DNA of 64,000 nucleotides from Hetaerina americana (lineage: Eukaryota > Arthropoda > Insecta > Odonata > Calopterygidae): positions 85,823,969 through 85,887,968 of the forward strand of contig JAKTNV010000005.1 in assembly GCA_022747635.1 (NCBI GenBank), in the 5' to 3' direction. This document shows positions 37,516 through 47,900 of this stretch, in pieces (position 1 is the stretch's first letter; each line of letters opens with the position of its first letter). The translations under genes and the position numbers were made by a program. Under the pieces are notes generated by a model that did not search any database, was not told where the DNA came from, and worked only from the letters and a program-made list of their open reading frames with translations.

Positions 37516-38056
37516 AGCATGTTCTCCCGGTTCCTCCATGCCACTTTCTTCACCAAACACCACTGGGAGCAGAAAGTCCTTCATTATCAACCAAATTGTA
37601 GAAAAATATAATTCTTTACTACAATTACATGACACAGTCTGAAATAACTAATGAGAAAAGAGACTCGATCACAATACACGGCAATAGTCCAAGGATTTAT
37701 TTCTAGTTTACAACACAACACAATTGATATGCACTTGATAAAACGTATTTTACACAATGTACGAGTCATATGAGTACTATGTTTCAACTTGAACTCATAT
37801 TCAACTAATTATCACGGCCCACGGCATGAAATCTGATGAACAAGAAAACTACTCAATGATTACTTAAACATCTAGCAAAATTTTGATACTGATTAATCTG
37901 CAGCAGAATATGTTGAAATCAATAAATAGGTTTGTGCAAAATCATTTTAATCTCTCATGATTTCGTTATAAGTTGTACTACTTCATCAGAAATAGGACAA
38001 TCATGATAAAAACACTCATAAAAGTCTGACAATACATGTTTAGATTAGATTGTGCT

Positions 38057-41047
38057 CTACACAACAATATGTTTTTCCAACACAGCACGGGCTAACTCCC
38101 GAGCCCCAGTTCGCTTGTAGATGAGATGAAGGTTGTAAGCTATCTCCATCCTCAGGTCAAGAGTGGGTGTTTGGGGGGTTACGTTACTAGGAATAGGAGG
38201 CGTACAGGCAAGTGCCTGCCGGTAATGGTAAATGGCAAGGGGGAAGAGGCCCAATTGGTGCATTATCCTCCCCAAGTTGTATTGAATCTCTTGCTTACAA
38301 TCACAATGCCGTAGTTTTGAGTACTCAGAAAACAGAGCCACTGCCTGGACAACCAGAGAATGTTTGTTCACAGTAAATTTTTGGCAAGCCATGTGCACCA
38401 GACTGAAACTAATGAGCAACGGAACAAGAGGGCTTTTATTGCTTCGATACAATGTCGTGTACTCAAAGAGAGCATATTTGTAGGTACCAGAGATGAGACA
38501 ATTGTGTGCATGAATGAGTGCCAGAGCCTCTAAACATGTGGGGCTTATGCTTGGATTTGAACGATTTGAATCCCCAACTGTTTCCGGTGCCTTTGCTGTG
38601 TCCTCCTTGTCAGAAGCATCCATTTCGTCCATTTTTTCTCCTTCATCCCTGGTCCCAAATCCATGACCTGTAGAACCCAATGAATGCGACTTGGCAAACA
38701 TGCGCATGATGAAACGATTGTGACGTGCCTCAAATGAGTGCAGGACTGTGAGAGAGAACAAATCCCAAGTTCTAGGCATTCCTGGTTCGCGGAGCACCAA
38801 ATCCTTTGCCAAATAATATCCATGGGTGGCATCCTGATTATAAAATGCAGCAAGCAATGCAAGTAGCCGACAGTCTTGCCTCTGGGTCACTTCTACGGGG
38901 CTATTATTTCGAGGATTAAACAAGTTTGAACCCAGAGCAGAAAATGCTAACCTTTGGAAGAGACCGGGCCACTTGAGGTAGAAACAAACTGAACACATAG
39001 TTCTCAACAACTCCCATTCATCTTGCCACGAGAACGAAGACTGGCTTGTACTGGTGCTCACTTTGTTATCTATGGCCCGTGATTCATCATATACTAACCT
39101 AGCTTTACCACTTAGGGTGAGAACGTATAAATCATCCTTGTCCTTTATGTGGGCACAATGACGAGAGAGGAACAAAATCCCTGTGTTCATGAGGTCTGAA
39201 GCTTTCATAACCCATGCTTGATCTACAACAGTATTCTCCATAGGCTGTGGAATTTTGGAAGAATTATCCCACTTCAGTTCACGTAGGAGGAGCATGCAAC
39301 GTTCGTACAAGAGGACAGGATCCAAGGCATCAACTTCATCAGGGTCCTGTATTAGAGCTTCCAAAGCCTCACTCTGCCTGCCAATTTTCCGGAGTATTTC
39401 AGAGAGTGCTAGTCTTGCATCAGCATGACCAGGAGCAAGCTGCACCACAGTTTTGTAGGAATCCACTGCATCATTATACCTTCCACATTCTCTGAGACAT
39501 TCTGCTTTTCTCAACCACACTGCAGCGAGGCCATAATTTTTGGTTTGCACAAGAGGGTTCAAGAGTCTTAATGCCAACTCATGACAAGATTCGGACATTA
39601 ATGCCTCAGCAACATCCAGGTAAAGATCTCCAGCATCTTCTGGGTCAAGTTCAAAAAGAGGCTTCATTAGGTTCTTGACAATTTCAACAGAGTCTAGATG
39701 AATGAGGGTAACTAACATTTTCACGTGAATGTCAATTGGCAAATCCTCTGTGATTATACAGCTATGAATTTTGCTTCTCAGAGAGGTGGCATCGCGACAA
39801 TTTTCCATGTCATCCTCGGTCATGTTGAATACGACACCAGTATGAGACATCAAGACATTTAAGCACCCTTGGTAATCTGATAGCTCAATTAAAAGTTCCA
39901 AAATGAGATTAATATCCTCCGGTGTAATTGCGGCTTTGGGACACCCATAAAAGCCAGCTTCGATAGCTTGTCTGGCTTTGTCAAGTTCTCCAACGCCGTG
40001 GTACATTCTAGCGAGTGTTTTGGCCAAGTCCATCGCCTTTGGGGGAATGGAGGCGTCGACTCTTCCTTCTTTCTCGTACTTCAAGAGCATGACCTCCAGC
40101 GCCCTGTGGTACCTCCACCTAGCAAGTCGTTTGTCTCCAATTGTTTCTAACAGCTGGGCGAGTTTTATGTGAAGATCAGCGTCACCCCGAGAGGCTTTCA
40201 CCGCTCTCGCAAGGCAAGTTGCTGCCTGCCTCCGGTCTCCCTGTTCTAAAGACATCTCCGCTAGCCTTTGCCACTCATGGCTATCTCCTGGGGATAAGTG
40301 AGCAGCAATCAGTGCAAACTGCAATGATTTATCTTGCTCTCCAAGTTCCTCGTGCAGACCAGCCAGTGTCTGAAACGGTTCGGGTGCAGTTGGTGCCTGA
40401 CGAATCACCTCCAAACACATTTTTATGGCCATTTCTCGGTCACCGCGGGCATAACGAAGATTTGCTTCACCCATTAAGCCCTGTAGAGCTGGTGGCATTC
40501 GTCGCCTCTTCCTAACACGGCTTCTTTTCCGTTTTCTCGAAGCGCCTTCTAACTCAATTTCGAAAGCAAGGGCAGAGGTATTTTCAGCGGTTGATGTGGA
40601 AGGCTCATTTCCACCTTCCTCAGCCTTGGGGGGAACTGCAATCACAAGCTGCTCTTCTACCCCTGTGATGTCAGCTGGTCCGTCTATGTCGGCATCTGTT
40701 CCTCCCATCAGTGCAGCATATTCACTGAATGTCAACTGGCCCTCTAAATACTTCTCGGTTACCTGTCTTTCCTGCTCCTTTAACTCTTGGTCGTCTGTTT
40801 CCAAAACAGCACTAGTTACATCCTCGCTTTCTGAACAGGAATCTGATTCTTGAGGCTCCATTCTAATAAATTCATCATTTCTGCACTCGATAGACACTGT
40901 TCTCGGCTGGAACAATCCTCCGTAGTTAAGCTCAAACGTTACATCTTCGTCGTTGCCTTTTATTAAAATTATTTGTTCAGAAACAGCCTCAGCTGATTCA
41001 ACATCCATTGCCACCGGATTTGTATCAATTTCATGCGTGTTTTCCAT
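38057..41047 (-). CDS. GTF3C3, TFIIIC 102-kDa subunit (TPR protein)
   Basis: A single open frame of 996 codons encodes subunit 3 of general transcription factor IIIC (yeast Tfc4), which binds tRNA and 5S gene promoters and recruits TFIIIB. An acidic N terminus (about 1-165) with the conserved YLEGQLTFSEYAAL element is followed by a basic KRKRSRVRKRRR stretch (about 172-185). TPR arrays follow: ALQGLMGEANLRYARGDREM, QFALIAAHLSPGD and EWQRLAEMSLEQGD lie in the first (about 190-400), and a second array runs about 460-590 and 850-996, ending YNLHLIYKRTGARELAR. Length matches the family. The start MENTHEIDTN is the first Met. No intron is evident, unlike its neighbour LIG4, 540 bp downstream on the same strand. 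Confidence 0.96.
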   Translation of the reverse strand: MENTHEIDTNPVAMDVESAEAVSEQIILIKGNDEDVTFELNYGGLFQPRTVSIECRNDEFIRMEPQESDSCSESEDVTSAVLETDDQELKEQERQVTEKYLEGQLTFSEYAALMGGTDADIDGPADITGVEEQLVIAVPPKAEEGGNEPSTSTAENTSALAFEIELEGASRKRKRSRVRKRRRMPPALQGLMGEANLRYARGDREMAIKMCLEVIRQAPTAPEPFQTLAGLHEELGEQDKSLQFALIAAHLSPGDSHEWQRLAEMSLEQGDRRQAATCLARAVKASRGDADLHIKLAQLLETIGDKRLARWRYHRALEVMLLKYEKEGRVDASIPPKAMDLAKTLARMYHGVGELDKARQAIEAGFYGCPKAAITPEDINLILELLIELSDYQGCLNVLMSHTGVVFNMTEDDMENCRDATSLRSKIHSCIITEDLPIDIHVKMLVTLIHLDSVEIVKNLMKPLFELDPEDAGDLYLDVAEALMSESCHELALRLLNPLVQTKNYGLAAVWLRKAECLRECGRYNDAVDSYKTVVQLAPGHADARLALSEILRKIGRQSEALEALIQDPDEVDALDPVLLYERCMLLLRELKWDNSSKIPQPMENTVVDQAWVMKASDLMNTGILFLSRHCAHIKDKDDLYVLTLSGKARLVYDESRAIDNKVSTSTSQSSFSWQDEWELLRTMCSVCFYLKWPGLFQRLAFSALGSNLFNPRNNSPVEVTQRQDCRLLALLAAFYNQDATHGYYLAKDLVLREPGMPRTWDLFSLTVLHSFEARHNRFIMRMFAKSHSLGSTGHGFGTRDEGEKMDEMDASDKEDTAKAPETVGDSNRSNPSISPTCLEALALIHAHNCLISGTYKYALFEYTTLYRSNKSPLVPLLISFSLVHMACQKFTVNKHSLVVQAVALFSEYSKLRHCDCKQEIQYNLGRIMHQLGLFPLAIYHYRQALACTPPIPSNVTPQTPTLDLRMEIAYNLHLIYKRTGARELARAVLEKHIVV

Positions 41048-41500
41048 TGTGAATCAGCGTATAAAACACTAGGGTAGAAAGTAAATTACCCAAACATTAA
41101 TGCCTTAAGAATTTCCCATACGACTGTGCGCCAGAGATTTACCTCACTCCACCAAAACAAACATAATTCACCACGTTATTGCCTCATACCTTCGGTCAAC
41201 ACAACTCATTTGCACCCTGTGTTACATGAGATACGAATGGAAAATTGTGAAATTAGCCCACATGGAAAATCGTGAAATTCGCCCAAAGAAATTCCGGTGG
41301 CTGATTTGATTCCTCGTTTAGGCGTGAGATGCAATTCCATAATAGTGGTTCTGAGGGTATTATTTTCATTCTTATAGTTATTATCATCGATATTCTTGTA
41401 AAATATATTTTGGGTACCTTCTATGGTATAAACTGGATGAAAAGATTAATTATTACTCATAAATTCGACAATATTACTGATTCATCTCAGTCATAGTACC
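41048..41500. other. Upstream region of GTF3C3
   Basis: No gene seen. A short internal repeat gaaattagcccacatggaaa / gtgaaattcgcccaaaga lies at 41245-41290. Presumed to hold the GTF3C3 promoter, but no TATA box is evident in a suitable place. Confidence 0.4.
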
Positions 41501-43215
41501 TATAAAATCGAGTACCTGCAAAATCTTCCTCCAAATAATTTAAATTTTAAATGGAATTTCATTACTCCATTTGATATCATATCGACTGCTAAAAATTTTA
41601 AAAAATCCAACAGTAGGGATATTTATGGTCTGTCTAATTCCTTAACAAAGGACATTATTGTGTTAATTGCGGAACCATTACCTATGTTAGTCAACTTATG
41701 TTTTGAGAAAGGAGATTTTCCAAGAGCTCCAAAATATTCCAAAGCAGTAATTGCCTATTAGAAAGGTGATTGAGATGATTTAGCTAACTACCGCCCCATT
41801 TCCATAGTTCCCGTGTTTTTGATGAAAATTTTGAAGCTATTATAAAAGATTAAATATGTATATTTTTTGAGTCAATTTCTTTTCCAAATCACACTATGGC
41901 TTCCGATCTGGAAAATCTACAATTTTGGCAGTAATTAGCAGTTAATTATTTCATTAATGCATTTGAAGAGGTGAGACTGTGACACTATGTGATCTTAGTA
42001 AGGCTTTCGACTGAGTTAATCATTCAATATTATTAACAAAGCTAGAATATTATGGAATTAAGGAAGTTGCACGGAAACTAATGAAGTCATATTTGGATGA
42101 TCGCCACCAATTGGTTGAACTTGATGGCTGTCGATCTAAAGCTCTTAAAGTAAAAAGTGGTTTACCACGGGGCTCTGTGCTTGGCCTAATACTTTTCATC
42201 ATCATGATTAATGATTTGCCCTGTCATTTGAAACATCTGTTTTAAATGCTGATGGCACTACTTTCGTGCAAAAATTTCAACATTTAGAAGATGCAAAGGT
42301 ATGATCTAGCCATACCTAAAGTGGATGTTAATAATTTACATTAAAATACAAACAAAATTCAGCATATTGCGTGCAGTCTTAAATAAAAAATAACTGATGT
42401 TGAAATTGCTAAAATACTAGGAATTTATACTGATACAAAATTAACCTGGGAGACTCACATGCGTCAGACCTGTTATTAACTGAGTACATCTGTTTATATG
42501 TTAAGAAAGCTCAACTTCGTTTAACATTTACCATGCCTTCTTTCAATGTCATTTGAAATATGGTGTTGAGTTATGGGGTCAATCCCCACATGTTTAACAA
42601 ATTTTGCTGCTGAAATTAAATTTAAAATACTCCGCCTTTCCACATAAACCACTTTTATTACGACCTAGGTTTCGTTATGGTATAACATCGACGCCAGAAA
42701 CTGTTTCATAAATTTTGCTACTACAAAAGAGAGCTATTCGCTCTCTGACTAATATACCGCCACATGATACCTGCAAACCTTTTTTTATAAGGTATGGAAT
42801 CATGACTGTATTTATTTTATATATCTTTCTGACTCTTATTCATGTGCAAGTTAATCTATAAACTTACCAATTAAGATCTAACATCCATAACTACTCCACA
42901 AGAGGTTAACCAAATCTAAATACTACTTGTTGTAGATTGTCATCAACTTACAACACATTTCATAATATGAACATACGACTGTATAACTATCTGCCTTCTC
43001 AGTTGAAATCAGACGGTATCCAGAATTTCAGGAATAGGGTACATACCTGGTTCCTTGCTCGCTCACTTTACTCATTGGATGAATTATTTTGCGACAATCT
43101 TCATCGCATTTAAGAACTTAAGTTTATATGTTAAATAATATTTATACTGACGACATTTAATATGGTTGTACCATTTTACAAAATGAATAAAGTATTATTA
43201 TTATATACGTCTTTA
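41500..43215 (+). mobile_element. Decayed CR1/Jockey-type LINE
   Basis: Plus-strand fragments read in order as an RT: ANYRPISIV-type block near 41790, LCDLSKAFD near 41990, then YGIKEVARKLMKSYLDDR and GLPRGSVLGLILF near 42165. Frameshifts and stops destroy it. It ends in aatatggttgtaccatttta and gaataaagtattattatta, matching the tail at 45160-46010. Interrupted by the insertion at 42612-42709. Confidence 0.85.
42612..42709 (-). mobile_element. Short insertion with degenerate hammerhead-like motif
   Basis: A 98-bp insert in the LINE at 41500-43215, flanked by aaattttgctgct (42599-42611) and aaattttgctact (42710-42722), a 13-bp near-perfect duplication. On the minus strand (42656-42696) it has a stem II hairpin gttat-acc-ataac, GAAA, the CTAG-capped short stem III and GTC, followed by an aataaa-like stretch. 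The CTGATGA side is damaged (ctggcgtcgatg). Homologous to the arms of the foldback at 10074-11027. Confidence 0.75.
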
Positions 43216-43870
43216 TTTTTTTCCTTGTTGTTGATTTTTTGTAATATACATCACAATTCACTAAATATATGGACTAAGTAATAATAAACACCCCCAATTC
43301 AAGCATAGCTTTAAGGGACAACATTATGATGCGCATTACTGCCCTTTGAACTTCATATTAAAAAACTATTACCGAGAATTCAACCCTTGGTTGTAAAATT
43401 CTTGGCAGAACCATCAATATCTCAGCTGATAAATTTAGTTAAAAATGAACTATTTGAATCGTTATTAGAAATACATGGAGTGATACATACACTTTTTCGC
43501 CGACCGTTGCATCGTGCTCAAATTAATGATGGGGCCAGTTATCAGCTGGTCGGCCGCATATTTCATAAAGGGAAATAATTTCGTAATGCCAGCTGATCAG
43601 CGATGATGATTAAAATCCCATTATTAGCCGCGATACCTTGTCCCAACAGTGGATTGGGAACTTGCGTCATGCATTGTCGTGAGTAACCTCGCAGATATCT
43701 TACGAATCTCACAGATCTCTCCTAATTTCCCGCGCTGCTGCCTCCAAGATGTTTATTTGACCCATCAGCATCTTTTGGCTTCTCTTTCGCGGCTGATAAA
43801 AAAGAGACTCCTCCCACGTCCACACTCACGCGTTGCATGGAGCCGGGCACTGACGAGAAGACATAAACAG
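43216..43870. other. Non-coding stretch upstream of UGT
   Basis: Only short ORFs. A palindromic ccagttatcagctggtcgg stretch lies near 43535 with gccagctgatcagcg at 43590. No gene recognised. Confidence 0.4.
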
Positions 43871-43878
43871 AAAGGGAA

Positions 43879-43886
43879 TATAAATA
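43879..43886 (+). promoter_or_regulatory. Candidate TATA box for UGT
   Basis: TATAAATA, the only good TATA-like octamer upstream of UGT on this strand. A start site ~30 bp on would give a short non-coding first exon ending at 43998 (atg|gtaaga donor), spliced to the acceptor ttcag at 44758. Inferred only. Confidence 0.4.
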
Positions 43887-44760
43887 CTCTGTCGTACTAT
43901 GTAGCAGAAAGGAGGGATTGTACACTAATGAGAACAGCATTTTTGTGAAATACTCGGGAATCCTCATATGAATATTTCCTCAACAAAATAACTTTATGGT
44001 AAGATGAAGTTAATGCCAGTAGAACGCTTTCGTAAGTTTTTTTATGTGTATTTATTGAAAATATGCTATGAAACCTTTACAATCACTATGTAAATAATGA
44101 GATGCTTATAATTTTGATAAAAATGTATCGCTTCGTTTGAAGGCTGGGACTTTTTGTTCTCCGGGTCAAGCAGAGCGAAAGTAATTCTATCCCTACTATG
44201 TTTAAGTACGAGTTTGTGTGGTTAATTCATAATGAATAAAACAAGCATGATGTTATGGTCCAATTGAAGGGGAATTCTCAAACCATTTTTTCTACCAAAA
44301 TCAGTTATATTTTCCTAATATGTGAATCATAATATTGGTATCAACACTTATGTTAATGGCAACTCGATAAAAATATTTTCTTCACCGTTTTGAAACCCAC
44401 TGGGGTGATAGCAAAAGCCTAATTTAGGTTCAGCAAATTTAGTATTAGAGGGGGACAACTCTGTTGCTAGGGGTTGCAAGATATCTTGATAAGCAAACTA
44501 GGATAATACTTAATGTGTGACCTATATATCATCCAAACGATTTAATACAGACATTCTAAAATATCCTTTAGGATTTGGGATTAAATGTGTACTGAGAACT
44601 GGACCATTTGGTGACTACCCTGGAGTACTTGAACTGTAACAATGCTGAGACAATATGCAACCGTAAATACGTGGTTATGTATCGTCAATTGGGGTTAGAG
44701 ACATGTTTCTTTAGCTTATTTTGATATTGCATGATACTTTCTTTTTGTAAATTTCAGAAT

Positions 44761-44991
44761 ATGGCTGTGTATCAAAAGTCACTTTTTATAGTGGCCCTTG
44801 TGGTGTTTGGGTCAATGTCGAAGATTGAATCAGGTCGAATCTTGGCAATTATTCCATCACCATATCCTAGTCACCAAATATGGAATAGGGCCCTCATCAC
44901 AGCACTCTTGGAGCGAGGACACAATATGACTATATTAAGCCCTGAAGTTGAGCCTGAGTCAAACTCCAATAAAAAGGAAATACCTTTAAAG
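44761..44991 (+). CDS. UGT exon 1 (coding)
   Basis: 77 codons: signal peptide, then GRILAIIPSPYPSHQIW with the catalytic His and the RGHNMTILSP strand. Donor gtatgt. The same exon begins at the acceptor aaatttcag, three bases before the ATG. Confidence 0.93.
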
Positions 44992-47900
44992 GTATGTTTG
45001 CTGGGACAATTTTCATTGTAAATTCATAAATGTTACTCAATTCTTTGTTTTGACCTGTGTAAGTGCCAGTGAAAAAACTCACGGGTCTACAAAAAGTCGT
45101 AAAGGGTCCTTTGTTTTGAAAATGTGGATGCATCGATTTCAGGTCGCTCCCGCATTGATCCAAAATTACTGGAATTGAAAATGCTAAAATACTTGGAATT
45201 TAATTGATGCAAAACATAACTGGGAGAGACGAAACAGTCACCTATTATGAACTGAGTAAAGGTTTTAACATGTTAAGAAAGCTCAAATTTCTCATCCCAA
45301 ATGAGTATTGCTTAACACTTAAACCATGCCTTCCTTCAATGTCATTTAAATTATGGGTCATTCCCTACATGTTAAACAAATCTTGCTGCTACAAAAGAGA
45401 GAGCTTTCATTCCCTCGCTAATATTCCAATACATGATCCTTGCAAACCTTTTTTAAATTAATGCAACAATTTCAGAGGCTAGTCAAGGCAAATCATTTTT
45501 ACCCTCTGAAATTGTTGCATTGAAATGCACATTAGTGGATGACTCCGTTCAAAGTTACTGTTGCGGCATCTCCCGCAGTTTCTTTGGAATTTGTCTTTTT
45601 TAAATTAGGTATGGAGTCATGACTTTGTTCAGTTTATGTCTTTAAGGCTCTGGTTTATGTGAAAGTCAATCTAGAAACTTACCATTTAAGATCCATGGCT
45701 ACGCCATTAGGGATAAAGTAAACTTGAATACTAATTTTTGTTGATTCTCCTCGACTTAAAACTCATTTCATAATGTGGACATTAATTTGTATAACTGGCT
45801 GCCAACTCTGTTGAAATTGGATTGTATCCTGAATTTCAAGAATACGGCTGATACCTACCTGGTTTCTTGTTAACTCACTTGACGAAGTTTTAATGACAAT
45901 ATTCATCACATTTAAGGAATTATGTTTATATATTCTGTACTATTTATCTTGATGGCATTTAATATGGTTGTACCATTTATAAAAATTAATAAAGTATATT
46001 ATTATTGTATTGTATGGTTGGAAAACATTTGTGCTGGGATTATGTTCTTATTCATCCCCTCCGAAATGAGCAGTTTTTGTCAACAATACGTTAGCATTAT
46101 GAGAAGAATCAACCCCAGCTGTACTCCTGCAAATGGGCAAAGGAGTAACGGACTAATGTCGGAAGAGATTTCATGGTAGATCTGTCTGAGTGAGCGAGTT
46201 TTACTAGGGTTATGGCATTTACACATACCGAAGCAAGTGAGTGATTGGCGGGCCACTGGTGCAGAGGGAAACCTCTCGCAAGCCCTGGTTGTGTGAGTGC
46301 CTGCGACTAGCAAGATCAATGCTATTTAGTTCATCCAAGCTAGAGTGTGCCTGATTTATTTGCATTTATTTTATTACGTGTGATTGGCGGGCCGCTGGCG
46401 CAGAGATAATTCTCTCGCAAGCCCTGTCTGTGTGAGTGCTTGATATGGTCGAGGGTCAATGCTATCTAGTACATACTGGGTACAGATCCTTAGCCAGAGC
46501 ATTTTTGTTATCATATTTTGGTTTAATCCTTATTTATGTTCTAACCCTGTATCATTTTATTTAATTTAAATTATTTATTTATTTTTATTATATTTTTTCA
46601 TCTCTAATTTCCCTCACCATATCCTTTGCCCATTTGTAAGAGTACAGCTTTGGTTGATTCTTCCCATAACATTCTTACGGCCATAGTTACTGTTCATTTT
46701 ATCCAATGCATAAGCATGCCAAAATGTATCGTCACTCTCATTTATGGGACTTTCAAAGGGTCAGTCTCATTTATGTGTCTGATGCCCTGTGTTTGATTGT
46801 TGCTCTATCAGTCTAAAGGAACATGTATTACTGTGAATTTCAGAGTGGATGACCATTCTCTCTGCAAGAATGGAAAATTTAAATAAACATGGGAGTTATA
46901 AAACAACACATTTCCTAATACGAGGCAATAGTTTATCAGTTCACTATCGCTTTTTTCTGATTGAAGATGTTATATGTGCACCCACTCAATAATATGTTCA
47001 CATGAGAGTGTCCTTTTAATTTTGGAAGTCTCTCTTTTGATTTTCTCGTTGTTTCTTTGAATTTAAAGGAATTTTGTTTTTGATCACTGTTTCAGGGTTC
47101 TTATGACTTGGTCAAATTGAAGTCATTTCATGAAGAGATGAGTGGCAAAAGCTATTTTGCTGTGATGAGACAGCAGTGGAGAAAGAGTGTAGAGATTTGC
47201 AACCATCAGTTGCACACAGAGGGAGCCCTTGAGTTACTGAGTATGCCTCCAGACGCCTTTGATCTCATCCTGATTGAAACCATCCTGAATGATTGTTTTT
47301 ATCTCTATATACGTCATTTTGGTGGAGGGTCAAAGGTAGGTAATAAGTTGTCAATCCCATCATGCCAATTTTGTGCCTTAAGGTGCAGTTTCTGTGACTT
47401 GTGACACAAAATACTTTATGAACCCTAAAAGTATCCTCACTTTATGAACCCTAGAAAACAATTTAGAAATCTATTGGTGCGAGGAATTTCCATAAAAGTA
47501 AAGTTTTGCACCTATACTTGAAATTTTGGCTTTGCTAATTTCACATGCCAAGTGCAAAATTAAAGCTTATTCTACAACTTCAATTCAATTTCTATGCAAT
47601 CATAATCCTGTCAGTTTACTGCCTGACTATTCCAATCACCCAATAACCTAACCTTGTAGTAATTCATATTCTCCTAGAAACCACAAGCTGATATCAATTG
47701 AAAATAGCATTTTTCACCACTTTTATGAAATCCTTTGAAATAGACGAACTGATGAACTAATGAGGACTATAATTTGTTGAAGAACTGTTTGGCTGGTGAT
47801 AACTTTAGATTGTCAGCTGCATTATCAATGGTCCATTACAGCCACTAGACAAAAATGTGGAGGAGAGGCCATATGAAGGGAAACTATGTTACATTTTTGG

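Noticed and set aside
40141..40515. 124-codon plus-strand ORF
   Set aside because: Shadow of GTF3C3 on the opposite strand.
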